Positions 22,927 to 49,100 of a DNA stretch of 64,000 nt are shown piece by piece. Made by a program: the position numbers and the translations under genes. The stretch spans positions 1-64,000 of the forward strand of contig RPFO01000316.1 in the NCBI GenBank assembly GCA_009746045.1, in the 5' to 3' direction. The notes under the pieces were generated by a model that made no database searches, had not been told where the DNA came from, and worked only from the letters and a program-made list of their open reading frames with translations. Source of the stretch: Mesostigma viride. Its lineage: Eukaryota; Streptophyta; Mesostigmatophyceae; Mesostigmatales; Mesostigmataceae. Each line of letters starts with the position of its first letter. The first letter of the stretch is position 1.

Positions 22927-25859
22927 ATGGCAAACACGGAGGCAGAGCAGGAGGAACCCACTTTCACGCTCAACGAGTACCTGGAAATCGAACAGGAACA
23001 AGAGGAGGAGGCGCAGGACGTGCTTGGCGGGGATGAGGGAAAGGAATGCACGTACTCCAAGGGATACATGACGCGGCAGGTAAGCGCAAGCGACACGATG
23101 ATTACGTAATCGCTCCCCCGACGGGCCTGTCAAGTTCTGCCTCCTCACCCCCTTTCACCCTCCCACCCCACCCCCCACCCCCCCACTCACTTACCTGCGC
23201 CCTCTCCCCTCCATGCCTATGCATCTCCTCGTTGGAGCGTAAGGCTGCGCCATGCCGCATCCCCATGGCCTCAACCTTGCTTGACATGCTCACCATTTCC
23301 CTGCAATTTTAAATACCAACTACTTGGGTGGGGTTTGGTACAAATTTAGCATACCATGACTCCCCCTTGAAACTGGCCCGGTTTGCGAACTTTTCTTGCG
23401 CGTTTGCTGCAACATGGCCACCACCCACCAGGCCGTCTTTGTGTGCAAGACGTGCACGCCCCAAGGGTGGTGGGAGGAGCAAGTGGCCGCCGCCACCGCG
23501 GGGCACCCGCTAGACGCGTGCCACCTGGCGGGTGTGTGCTTCGCCTGCTCCCTCAAATGCCACGACGGCCACGAGATGATCGAGATTTGGACCAAGCGCC
23601 GCTTCCGATGCGACTGTGGCAATAGCAAGTTTGCACCGCAGGCACAGCCGTCCACCGGCCCTTCCCCCCTGCCTGCTGGAAGCGGCCATTCTAACCACCA
23701 CACTGGTGGGGGCACCGCGCTGGCGTCCGGGACAGCTGGCGGAGCGGCCCATGGCTGCCAGCTGTGCCCGGACAAGACCCTTACTAACGAACGCAACCAC
23801 TACAACCAGAACTTTGTCGGGCTCTACTGTAGCTGCCACCGGCCGTACCCGGACCCGGAACTCGAGTCGGGCGAAGGGGAGGGTGGCCATCCGGAGGACA
23901 TGGGTGACATGCGCCAGTGCGTGGTGTGCGAGGACTGGTACCACGAGGGCCACCTCGGGCTGGCATCCGGCACAGAGGAGGTTCCTGAGGACCAGCTCGA
24001 AGAGATGGTCTGCCCAGGGTGCGTCGCCCAGGGTGCGCCCGCGGCCTTTCTGTGGGCGTACCGGAGTATTTCCATCCCGCCTGCCAGGGTGGGGGAGGGC
24101 GCTGACAGGGACGGTGCTGCAGGGGACGCGGGGGCAGAGGTTGATGTGGTGGGTGGTGCCGCGGTGTCAGACGGGCGTGATGAGGGCCACGCGGTCGCTA
24201 CTTCCCCCAAACTTGTGGCGGAAAGATGCAACGGCCATGCGGCGGGCGTGGGTGAGGCGGCATCCGCGCCAGGTCCAGAGGCAGAGGACAGACCCGCCAA
24301 GCGGGTCAAGACGGAATCCGGCGGCGATTCACAAGTAGAGGGTGGGGCGGAGCCTGGTACTGCGGGTGGTGGCAGGCAGCAGGTTGCCAAATCAGAGGGG
24401 AGAGTCGTTGAGTGCATTGCCAGTGGCTCGTCGGCCCCCAGTGGGGAAGGGGAGGATGCTGGGGTCGCGCCAGGGAGCATGGCTGCCCCTGCTGGGCCGT
24501 CCACAGCCACGGTGCCCATGGCGGCTAATGGCACGCTTGGGGCCGCCGGGGCAAAGGAAAAGAGTGTGACCAAGGAGGAACAGCCCAGCCGTTGTGCCTC
24601 CACGCCTGGGGAGGTGGGTTTGGGTGGATGCCAGCGGTCTGCTCTCTCAATGCAAGCAGAGGAAGAGGAGGAGCGATCGGCAGGCAAAGGGCAGGGCGCC
24701 GGGCCGGGGAGGCGCCGGGCTCTGTTTTTCCGCAGGGGATGGCGGGAGGAGCTCTGTCGTTGCGCCACCTGTCTCGCCTTGTACCGCTCCGCTGGTATGT
24801 CGTGCTGGTTTGTATGGCTTGTGCTGGAGGTGGTAGGAGGTGCTTGCATTGAATTCGATGGCATGCAAAGGGAAGGGGAAAGGGGAAGCGGGTCGTTGGC
24901 TTTTTCGGGAGGGGGAAGGGGGGGGGGAGTTGGGTTTCGAGTTGGCCTTGCACACTGGGCTTTGTGTGATAAGAGAGAGGTTTGCGGTTTCTTGTGTACT
25001 GACATCATGCACCTTGTTCGCACTTGGGTCGATTCCAAAGTTGTTAGCTCTTCTTCTGCTTTGGGTTGAAATGCCCCAGGCATGGACTTGCTGACTTGCC
25101 GACATCTTCCCATCGTTTCGTCATGACTTCCTGACTTGCCGACATCTTCCCATCGTCTCGTCAGGACTTGCTAACTTGCCAACATCTTCCGATTGTTTCG
25201 TCGTGGAACCTTTCTTGTCCGGACTCGGGGTCACCTGGGCCGCAGATGTCGAGTTCCTGTTGTCCTCGGACGACACCCTGGCCAATCACGCGGAGCGAGC
25301 GAGGGCGGCGCGCGCCGGGCAGCCAAGCATGATGGAGCGAGCGACCACGGCGTTCAGCCAACGGTTGAACCGCGTGCAGCAAGTGGAGATGCTGCACGCG
25401 GCCAACGAGATGCAGACGGAGTTTGCACGCTTCTTTGTACGTTGGCCGCATGCCCTTGCTCTGTCTCTGAATAGCACATAGCACCCTGACAATTCCTTGA
25501 TTTCACTCTTGCTTGTTGTTTGCTCTCTGACTTGCACGCAAAATTTTGTTGTCGCCGGGCATGCCTGTCGTTGCAAGGTCAGCCTATGTTTCAGTAGCAA
25601 CCGGGTCCTATCTTTCTATTTTATTCTGTGTGGACAGGGTCTAGGTCTAATTTTGCACAAATGGTAAAGATCTAATTTAGCTCCTTCCTCGTGTGACTGT
25701 CACCTCACCTCGACCATTCATGGCTGCTTGCGTGTGCGGTTGAATTCATCCCAACAGGCTCCCCATGCCGCCGAGGGAAGGGTGGTTACGCCCGAAGACA
25801 TCCAATCCTTTTTCGCGCAATTGACCGCAAAACGGCGTGCCCAGCGTTTAGAATCCTGA
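22927..25859 (+). CDS. UBR7: UBR7-like protein with UBR box and PHD finger, four exons
   Basis: Exons 22927-23079, 23432-24794, 25246-25436 and 25758-25859; phases 0, 1 and 0; 602 aa. Human UBR7 (about 425 aa) is a nuclear PHD-type E3 ligase linked to histone H2B ubiquitination; the same role here is inferred. Residues 1-51 contain an acidic segment and VLGGDEGKECTYSKG, the counterpart of the human N-terminus. The UBR box follows (about 55-117), rich in Cys/His and ending TKRRFRCDCGNSKF. The PHD finger (about 181-250) includes GLYCSCHRPYPDPE, CVVCEDWYHEGHLG and MVCPGC. A low-complexity Gly/Ala/Glu-rich stretch of about 210 residues, with PAKRVKTE (a possible nuclear signal), separates this from the conserved C-terminus: WREELCRCATCLALY, RLNRVQQVEML and PEDIQSFFAQL. 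The ATG at 22927 is chosen because the open frame upstream has only a GTG. Confidence 0.95.
25086..25206. repeat. 40-bp tandem repeat, three copies, UBR7 intron 2
   Basis: Three units at about 25086, 25126 and 25166 share GACTTGCTGACTTGCCGACA followed by TCTTCCCATCGTTTCGTC. They end 40 nt before the exon 3 acceptor (25245). The third copy is the most diverged. Confidence 0.85.
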
Positions 25860-26600
25860 GCGCATAGACCCCTCCTGGGGCGTGCTTGTTCATGCATGAA
25901 TGCCTCCATTATGTGTGACAAGTTTGAATGGCAGCCACATACTCTGGTACTTAGCTTTGTACAACTTGCAAGTACGTTTACAGCATGTTGACCCATAGTG
26001 TTTTAACGAAAATGTACCCTGCCTCATAAAGTCACTCAACTTGAAATCACCTTGAAACTTGTGAAGGCCAACTGGTGCATGAGCTAGATGTGGTGTAAAC
26101 TTTCTGCATGTGTTGATTTCACAACTGAAACAAACTGACGCGAGCTCGATCTGTAAGAGAAAAGGCAGAGAATGTCCAGCAGAACGGCGTGAGATTACTT
26201 GATTTTATTTAAATTTGAAATTCGATAAAGTAAAAACGATCCATGTTCTGGTAGCTTATCCTCAGATAGACGCCGCGCCTGGTACATCAATGCTTGACAG
26301 CTCTTAAGATTCCTTTTAGATACATGAGATACTACCTGGGCTTGGTTCACAATAAGACAATATCCAAGGGCAGCCCGTTGGGGCCACTGTTCACTACAAG
26401 CTGATTGTTTGCACATGCCAAAGATAACCCCACCACTCGCATCCAGTAAGTGAAATGAACTGCTCACCCAAATCAAGCTATGCTCATCCCAAGGATGAAA
26501 GTAACACTGATTCGAGGCAGCCTATGTTGTTCATGGCCAGCAGTAACCGTCACGGCTCCGCAATCAGTTGTCGTAGAAACCTTTTACCTTGGCTATACGC
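25860..26600. other. Convergent 3' region between UBR7 and the MAP kinase
   Basis: Both genes end into this 741-bp stretch, so it holds two 3' UTRs. A TGTAA motif at 26094-26098 (plus) and a TTACA at about 25977-25981 (TGTAA on the minus strand) resemble the green-algal poly(A) signal, but pentamers are common by chance. No gene seen. Confidence 0.5.
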
Positions 26601-32367
<5,767 letters not shown>

Positions 32368-34251
32368 GCTAGACTGAATTTAAATGTCAATCTGACCCAA
32401 GCCCAAGCGTTCAAGTAGCTAAAAGTCTCGACCTGCAGTGTCTCTTTTCACACGCCTGCCATTGACAGGCCACCGAACCCTCTGTCGATTCGAAACCTCT
32501 ATATTTGCGCCAATTCGATTTTAGTGACGCAGGAAAAAATCAGGACCATCAGAACTGGTGACACACACGAATTCGAAGAGGAATTTACAAATTATGCCAC
32601 CATATCCGAGCTAATGAAGCATCCTGAAAACAAAAACGGAAGCCAGTCCCGCTTTTCTTTGCGTAGGTACACACAATCATGCAGATTTGAGCTGCGACTC
32701 GGACCCTGCAACACAGCATCCGGCACCGCCAACCAGACATAGGCGTCCTCAAGGGTCTGCCAAGTTACCCAGTTTGCGGGGGGGGCAGACCGACATCTGG
32801 TATAACCCTGTCAGGATGCACCTGTTTCCGCCAAGAGCCGCCGTCAGTCAGCCACATTCGTACAGCAAGGACTCTGCAACTACTTGGGCGATCACCAACC
32901 AGAAGCCTTCAGCTGGCCGGGTCATACAGTACAGTACAGGCTGGTTAGGCTATAGTGACCCTTATAGTGTCAGCAAGCGCTTCCGGAAAATTGAGAGCGA
33001 ATCTGGAGAAGCTGAAAGTACATTTGCCTGGCAGTTTTTCATGACGGATGCGACTGCGAGTCGAGCGGTCGAAAATTATTTGATCTACTGTCGGTTACAG
33101 AAGTACTTTCTGAACCAGACAGATATCTCCCAGTTTGTATCGCCTATTTACCGTACAAGCCATCGGTTTCCTCGACCGCTCGACTCGCAGTCGCATCCGT
33201 CATGAAAAACTGCCAGGCAAATGTACTTTCAGCTTCTCCAGATTCGCTCTCAATTTTCCGGAAGGTCAAGTTATGTCCAGGGTAAGGTTAGTGGCAGTAT
33301 CTTGCAGCCATATCTGTACTATGGGAATAACTCCCAGATTCATGGGAATCTTGCCTGTGCCCCGCAGGAACTTATTTTTTACTTCTTATTTCTGATTTGA
33401 TGAATATTTTTGCAATTTTTTTTTACCTGCCACACTATTGGCTGGAGCTGTGGCTTGTCTCCATGTTAACTTAACCAGGGGAAACACAATATGCTTGTTT
33501 AGCCGTAAGTTTGGTCAGCAAAAGTGGCATTTTCTCAACATATGTTTTAAAAATATTTTTTCACGAATTTTGAGCTATTTTGCACTATTTTTGGAAAAGT
33601 GTGTAAAAAGTTAAGGGCACCTTACACAATTTCGACTCTTTTGGCCTAACCAGCCTGTACAGTATTGTTGCGAGGCGCTACAGTACAGTACTGTACACTG
33701 TATGTACATTGTACAACAACTGCGTCATGTAGAAAAATATGCCCGAAATGCCCCGGCCATTTGTGTGACACTTGTATTGTCGAGAAGGCAATATCGAATA
33801 TCGGTTCATTCGGTTGCTGGAAATATGTGAAGTATCTTACAAGGGAGCAGATGCCTCGCCTGAGCCCTTATTAAGCTACGCAGTGCGCACGAGGGCCTAA
33901 TATCAATCCCGGGCGCGTAAATTACAGAGTTGCAGTGTCTTCAACATCCGTTTTATAATTTTTGTCAACAAACCGATGTCCGCGGCGTATCCTAGTGACT
34001 AGGCGCCTTTTGCCCCAGGATCGTGGGCGTGATCTATGGAAATTGCAGCAGATCGGGACGGAATTGTGTGTCGGGAGGGTTGGACGATGCACGACCTCCC
34101 CGCGCCAAATCTCGCTGCTTCGTGACATAAGGAACAAAGCCTGTTGAAACTTATTTGCGACGCTAGATTACTTACATGCAATGCAGCGTGCCCGCGGCGA
34201 GGTGGCCACAGATCAATTGTACTGAGGTGACCTAGTTCTTATCTGGTTGGT
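32368..34251. promoter_or_regulatory. Divergent intergenic region between the MAP kinase and the CorA gene
   Basis: The two genes are transcribed away from this 1.9-kb stretch. No convincing gene. It contains the large perfect inverted repeat listed separately (32981-33263) and an AT-rich section (33360-33640) with several T runs. Promoters for both genes should lie here, but no specific element is identifiable by eye. Confidence 0.5.
32981..33263. repeat. Perfect 92-bp inverted repeat with a 99-bp loop
   Basis: The left arm 32981-33072 begins TTCCGGAAAATTGAGAGCG and ends GAGTCGAGCGGTCGA. The right arm 33172-33263 is its exact reverse complement over all 92 bases by my alignment. The match stops sharply at both ends and I see no flanking target-site duplication. 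It could be a foldback mobile element (MITE-like) or a template for a long hairpin RNA. Confidence 0.93.
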
Positions 34252-42689
<8,438 letters not shown>

Positions 42690-42708
<19 letters not shown>

Positions 42709-42900
42709 GTTTTTGAATCCGGTTGCTGGATCTAGGATCCAAGTGTTAAGTAATAGGATAGCTGGATTTGAGCGCTAACTAAGATCTGAGCGCTGCATAT
42801 CCGAGTGCGGGCTCTTGAAGAGTGCCCTGGATCTGAGTGGTAACCCTGATGGTTCACCAGGCCTTCAGCGTGCGCTGGATCTGAGCGCCCGTTCTGGTCA
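42690..42900. repeat. Diverged copies of the CorA C-terminal/stop edge in the 3' flank
   Basis: The coding end CGCGCGCTGGATCTAGG (42691-42709) is echoed downstream at about 42724 (TTGCTGGATCTAGGATCC), 42760 (AGCTGGATTTGAGCGCTAAC), 42783 (AGATCTGAGCGCTGC), 42824 (CCTGGATCTGAGTGGTAAC) and 42870 (GTGCGCTGGATCTGAGCGCC). The same process seen at splice edges appears to have acted on the last exon. Confidence 0.7.
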
Positions 42901-43766
42901 AGCTCGCTGTAAGAGATGCTGATGATGACAGTGATGGTGATGGTGGTAGCAGTGGTGATGATATGGGCGCACTTGATTGCCGATGCGGGCGCACGAAACT
43001 TGAAGCAGAATGGAGTCAGGGCCATCAGGGGCGGACCTCTGACGGTGTAACTTGCCTGAGTTTACATTAGGGGTTGGAGGGCGTGTGGGACTGGGGGGCT
43101 TATCAGAGCAAGCACATGGGATGGGCGGGGAGCATGTGGTTGAATTACAACCTAGGGTACCGACAAAGTGAGCTCGGTTGCTGATCCCCCCCAAAGGCGA
43201 TGAGCTATGGAGCAGAGAAGTGATTGCAAAAAGGTTCACTGGCCTACGGGGGCCCAAGGCAAACCTAGGGTGTGAAACGTGGGCTGACGTGGGCTACGTT
43301 AGCTGAGATGGGTGGCTTGAGGAGCACTGTGCGGTGGTATATGCGGTCGGCTCGAGGGCATTAAAACCAGGCAGGGAGTGAGGTTGCACGTGGCAGATCT
43401 GCGTGTATCTGCCATGCAAGGATTACGTGGATCTGACAAGTTTGCAACTGTGAGCACTTTAGCATAGCGTGTATGTCCCGCCCATCATAATTATATGTCC
43501 CGTCCATCATTATTAACCATTGTGTGAGGTAACTTTTCCTGTACGTTAGCCAAGTTACCAGGAACAGTTGCAACGCCTGGCCTTGTCAATTATGCTCTTC
43601 AATGTTCAAGCTAATGGGAAGGTAATAAAGCAACATGGACAAATGCAAGACTGAAGATATTCTTTATGTCGCGTTGACTGTGATCGCTAACTGTATGCGG
43701 CAGCTAGGCGGCAGAGCTATTGATATTAAAATTTAATTAAACTAATTAATTAATTAATTAATTAGG
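42901..43766. other. CorA 3' flank up to the transposon zone
   Basis: No gene recognised. A TGTAA at about 42909 could serve as a green-algal type poly(A) signal. A (TAAT)n-like AT-rich run (43730-43764) immediately precedes the left inverted terminus of the composite element. Confidence 0.5.
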
Positions 43767-43885
43767 AACATAACTCCGTTGGGAGTATATGTAGCACATA
43801 GCCCTCAAGAAGGGGCCTATGCACATCAATCCGACGCCGCGCCAAAGTGTCCGCGGCAAATCCGGGGTGAAATTGACGAAATTCG

Positions 43886-44140
43886 GTGCGCGCGGGGGAT
43901 GTTGAGTGCAAATTTCATTGCGAAGGCTATGGTGGCGTGAAAATTTACTGTGCAGGAATTACGAAGCCATTTTGTACCGGATTTCGCTTGTTCGATCGGC
44001 ATTCTCGTAAGGAAATTTATTCTGGAAAAAAAACGTTCGAAAGCAGTCCTTTTTTGGGAGGGTGCGACGGCAAACAGGCAGCAGTGGCCAGTTTCGCACG
44101 CCGCGCACAGCTACCCGTGTGTGTTCAAGGTAACCTCTAG
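43886..44140 (+). pseudogene. Short open frame near the left terminus, unknown
   Basis: An 84-codon frame with several Cys and Lys/Arg residues, not recognised. It lies inside the composite element, shortly before the zinc-ribbon-like frame, and may be a remnant of a longer transposon gene. Confidence 0.3.
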
Positions 44141-44314
44141 AGTAGATTAAGACGCTTCTGGTGGGAGGGCACACTTTCGAACGATTCGATCGATCATTTC
44201 GAAGAAATTTAATGTTGGAATTCCCTTAATTTTGCGTTTCCATGTTGCACGCAATTTCCCCGTAAAAGTCAGAATTATAGGAGCGCTGACAGGGGCAAAA
44301 ATGCATGTCGTGGA

Positions 44315-44815
44315 TTGAATCGCTTTCACCCCATTTCTTGCAGCTTTGTGACTTCCACTGGGCAGAGCAACATTGTCCGCTGCATAAACTGCGGGCGGGG
44401 CTCGCTGCCGACGTCGCTGGTGTGCCCGGGGTGCAACAAAGATAACAACCATGCGCGCAGAAAGCCCTACCTCGTCGCCATAAACCGGCGTATCTATCGC
44501 GGATTAACCCACCATCCGCAGGCTAACAAGCGCTTCACCATCTATCCCTTTCCGGAGGAGACCTTCCGGGCAGCACTGGGCAAACTGGGGACGTTAACGC
44601 ACGACAGCGTCAGGAACTCTGCTGCGTACCCCGGCATATCGTACAAGACTTCAGATCACGCGTGAAGTCACGAGCCTGACAGAGCTGCAAACGCTTCTGG
44701 AGCACGCCTGCGAGGACAAGAAGGAGTGGGCAGGCGCCAAGCTGATCAAGAGCAGCGTTTCAGTGGTCGTCCCCCCCCTGTACATATCTAGAGTGGCACA
44801 GCAATTTCTCTGAAG
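44315..44815 (+). pseudogene. Decayed transposon ORF with a zinc-ribbon-like motif
   Basis: An open frame 44315-44665 contains CINCGRG...CPGCNKDN, a CxxC...CxxC pair that could bind one zinc ion. Immediately after its stop, protein-like sequence continues in another frame to about 44811 (TSLTELQTLLEHACEDKKEW, VVVPPLYISRVAQQFL). The break looks like an indel. Function not recognised; the location suggests an accessory or DNA-binding protein of the element. Confidence 0.45.
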
Positions 44816-44875
44816 AGGAGAGCCTGCAGGTGCGGTATTCATACATGCTCCTGAATGTGAGGGGGAACGTGGTGT

Positions 44876-45569
44876 ATGCAGTTGATTGATCACCCTTATG
44901 AAGTGTTGGCAGAGAAGTGGAAGCTAGTGGATGCTGAGAACCCCAACAAGGAGCATGCCTTGAGGGAGGGGGTGGCAGCAGCACGTGTCATCTTGCAAAG
45001 ATACACGGCTAGGAAGGTGTTGCATGCTGCACATCACTGCCAATGCTTCCTGCCTGCGTGCATTACCCCCGGTGCTAAGGAGGCTGCTGCTAGCTTCCTC
45101 TCCTCCCAATGATCCTCATCCCTCCATACCTGGCAGCGATGTCGTCAAGGATGGACTGAGTGATGAGGAGGATGAGGAGGATGTAGCGAGCATGGCATGC
45201 AGCTCAGAACAGGGTGACAGGCTGGAGGTGTCCCAGCTAGTGCAGGGTGACACAGAGGAGGGGGGGGAGGAGGAGGTGTTTCCCTCCTTCCACAAGCCTA
45301 CCGACCATGAGAAGTGGATGGGGAGGGTGCATGTGGACACCAACTTTGAGGCTAGGAGGCTAGCTGACCAGAATACCACTCGCACGGACCCCGAGGATCC
45401 ATATCGGGGCTGTGATGATGAGGATATGAGAAATATAAGAGCAGGGATATTTAACTACAAGGTAGATTACAAGAAGCTGGCAGCATGGGAGGCCAAGCAT
45501 GGCCCTTACGTGTGGCCACCAAAGATTGAGTACCGTGATGACAGGGGTTTCTCGCGGGTGAAGAAGTAA
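44876..45569 (+). pseudogene. Decayed transposon ORF, acidic domain
   Basis: Two consecutive protein-like frames. The first is 44876-45112 (HPYEVLAEKWKLVDAENP). The second runs from about 45137 to the stop at 45567-45569 and has an acidic patch (SDEEDEEDV) and a C-terminus with YKKLAAWEAKHGPYVWPPK and ending FSRVKK. The frame shift between them and the lack of a clear start suggest decay. No family recognised. Confidence 0.45.
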
Positions 45570-45605
45570 TGTGGCATGCAGGTGCATGCTAGTTGACAAT
45601 GATCA

Positions 45606-45759
45606 TCATCATGGTGATAGTGATGATGATGGATATACGTGGTGATGATGATGATGTCTTTATGACTGATTATTGAATTTTATAATAAAGCTATTGACAT
45701 TTCTTGTTTCATGTGCATCATGGTGATGGTGATGATGATGGATATGTAGTTACGTGGTG
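45606..45759. repeat. Tandem duplication next to the CACTA insertion (intact copy plus left half of the split copy)
   Basis: A unit of about 110 bp (ATCATGGTGATAGTGATGAT through AAAGCTATTGACATTTCTTG) at 45609-45710 is followed by a second copy that is interrupted at 45759 by the CACTA-type element and resumes at 50454 (GATGATGATGCCTTTATGAC). The intact copy acts as an internal empty-site reference. Confidence 0.88.
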
Positions 45760-46199
45760 CACTAGGAACTCGGCTTTGAGAATGGGTGAGAAATGGTGAG
45801 AAAAAGGGTGAGAAAGGTGAGAAAAAGGGTGAGAAATGGGTGAGAATGGGTGAGAAAGGTGAGAAAAAAGGGTGAGAATGGGGTGAGAATGGGTGAGAAA
45901 ACACGTTTCTCACCCGGGTGAGATTGCCCCAAAAAGGTGAAAAAAGGGGAAAAACGTGAGAAAAATCTCAAAAAAACTGGACGTGAGATAAGTGAGAAAA
46001 ACGGGAGGTGTGATACGTGAGAAAAGTGAGAAAATGAGGACGTGAGAAAAGTGAGAAAATCAGGACGTGAGAAAAGTGAGAAAAGTGAGAAAACACAGCG
46101 CTGAAAAACACACCCATAATGCAATATGCTGGCAGCAGACACATGCATGCAGTGCCAGTAACAACCGCTGTTCAAAACAGCACGAACAATCATGATTTT

Positions 46200-49100
46200 T
46201 TCATTAAATGTTTGAATAATTTAATTGTTAACAGCTCAGGAACCCGTTGATTCAACTATTCAACACTGTTTTTCTTCGGCATTCAATGCCTTTCATCAAA
46301 TACTATATGGCAGCTAGCTAACAAAGCGGGCCGCTCGACAGGGCGTCACATGCTAACTTGAAAGTGGGACCGCTTGCAATTTATTCTCGTGGTGCCTGCA
46401 AGAAATCAAGCAAACCGACACAATATATGCAAGAGGAAAAGAAATCAGATCCTTGACATAGATGTAAGCGTTCTACAATGATCTTGAGCTCATCACCACC
46501 TAACAATCCATGCAGCAAATGTGTATGGCAAATCAAACCAAGCAACATACAATTCCACACATCCATGCATGCAAGAGGGGAAAAAAAAACAGGCCCTTGC
46601 AGATAAACATCTATACCTTCAAATGCATTCCAAAACGTGAAGCATGCCAATGCTTGTCATGCATGCCTCCCAATGCAGGCATAGAAAGGGAAACTAAAGT
46701 GAAAGGGAATGCAAGGCTGGTGGCGCACACCATATTTTGAATAGATGTATAGGTGAGCATACTAGCCTACAAGGCATAGCTGCTATGCAAGAAGATGCAA
46801 CATACCAGTTCGTGCAACTGCAAATAGAAAGTTCTAATGATGGCGGGCTTTACAAAGCAAAGGACGCTCAAATTGCCACAAATAGAAGCCACCAGCGACA
46901 AGCGTTTAGTCGATAGCAAATCATTGAGTAATCAAGGCCAATCAAGTTTGAAATAACCTCCAAAGCCTCAGAACTGCTCAACGAGATGAAGAAAGTCATC
47001 TAACAAGGCCATGTATTCCTAATGGCAAGGCATATCACTGGAAAGAGAAGAATGAGACGAAAATCCAGCAAACCTCTTGCTATGGTGTTGCAAGCGAGTG
47101 AGAACAAAAAATTCAAAATGAAAAGACTTCCTGATTGCTCTCACCAGTAAAGGGATTTCGTTTGCAGGCATGCGGAGATTTGGAGAGAACCATTTTAAAG
47201 ATGCCAAGTAAGCTCTGGATATCAAAGAGGATCATGCAACTCAATGCCGACAACACGGAATGGCATACGTTCGCTCACCATGCTGCAGAACAATCACCCA
47301 GCATAGAGACCCAGAGGCTCTACTAGCGTAGACGGATAGGCCGCCGCATGCCGGTCTAACGGCATGACGCTGCCAACAAATGTACAAAGTGCAGCACGCA
47401 ATGCAAACAGTAAAAGGATGTAAGAACCAGAAGCACAAGTGCAGTTAAGACTGGATCTGAAGCCATCCGGCCAGGTCTCTCCACATCGCACACTTCCAAG
47501 TTCCAACTCCGAAACTTCCTTCTGCAGCATTCAATTCAACAAGTTCAAAACGAATGCTATGTGCATCTGAAACCCTTGCATCGCGCCGCACACCACTGGG
47601 AGCAGTTCTTTAATATTGGCAACGCATGAGGCATACAGAATCCATGGCCATGTTATAAAAGCACTCACTTGCTCACCTGAGGTCATAGCAGGAAACCGCC
47701 GGGTTTCTATAGCAGTCTAACATTGCGACGAGGACTAGCTTGTTAGTCATACGCCTGCCTGAGCTTTCTCCTTGACAGCTTTCTGCTCTGAAATTTAAAG
47801 CTGGTCGAAGGCGCTGCCTTTGCAAAGGAAAGTCGTCCCGGTGACTTCCTCCAGTCCAATCCATGGGCCAATCCACAAATTCCCTTCCAAACCTAAGAGC
47901 CGCATACATAACCACTGCTAGCCTGTCATCGAACCTCCCATCCTCCTGCCATTACCTTTCAGAATCAATTAGCTGTACACTCCCAGCGCAAACCGCGAAG
48001 TGAAATGTGGGGTAATCACGTCCTGTCGACCACACCCAAAAGCAGTTCTAGCTGCACTACTACATGTGTTTATGGCCGTTGGCGCAAAAGCATGTCGGTT
48101 GCTGGCGTCGATCCGAAACCAGCGGCAACCGCTAGTTTTTGAACTGTACAGGCCAAGCGACAGAATCTTTCCGCAACGGCAATACCGGGCGAAGATCACA
48201 CTGCAATGTCACTCTGCACACCCATTGGCATCTACAATAATAAAATCCTGGGATCGTGATTCTAATCCGTACATCGTCAGCATAATTCAAACGAATGGAC
48301 ATATGGCTTGCCATTATGACTTGATACTAAGGTAAATGTACACGCTCTGCACATCCCTGCCAGAGAAAAATCCTGGGTACGTGATTCTAATCCGTACATC
48401 GTCAGCAAAATTCAAACGAATGGACATATGGCTTGCCATTATGACTTGATACTAAGGTAAATGTACACGCTGTACACATCGCTGCCGGAGACTGAGCGGC
48501 GTAACCGTAACTTCATTTCAGGAGCCCGGCATTGCAAAGCTTGACCTTCCGAGTTGCGAGCCGTGTGACCGTTGCATTCATGTGGTGCGACTCGACAAGA
48601 TGATGAAGGCATCGTTTCCCCAGTGTGAGTCCTTCCTACATTCAAAGCAAGGGCCAGGGAAGCTAGGTCGGCGATCGGCGCGATCACGGGACTGCAAGAT
48701 GTCTATAGCAATAATGCAACCTTGCAACCTTATATATCTAGATTGATGAAGCGCTGAAAAGGCATGTAGATTGACTGGATTATGTGCGTGCAGTACCCAT
48801 CGAAGTTTTCAGGTCGAACAGAGGATTTAAATTGAGGACGAGACATGAATGGCATCGTTTAGAAGCATTGAAGTCATATTCGGTAGAGATGAAAGATACG
48901 GTAAATACACTACCGAACTTCCAGACCTGCATGCTTTCTTAACTCATAAGGTGAGCACGTTCTTCCTCATATGGTGGAATGTCTGGCCCAGTGTATTCGT
49001 CATGCTTCTGTAATTTACTGGTCGTTGGGGACCTGCCGTTGAGAGGGTGTCTTCCGAACGATTTCTTGTTATGGTGTTGACCACCATGCAAATCACTGCT

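Noticed and set aside
23824-25113. 429-codon minus-strand frame opposite UBR7
   Set aside because: Antisense shadow of a GC-rich exon; the plus strand has clear UBR box and PHD motifs.
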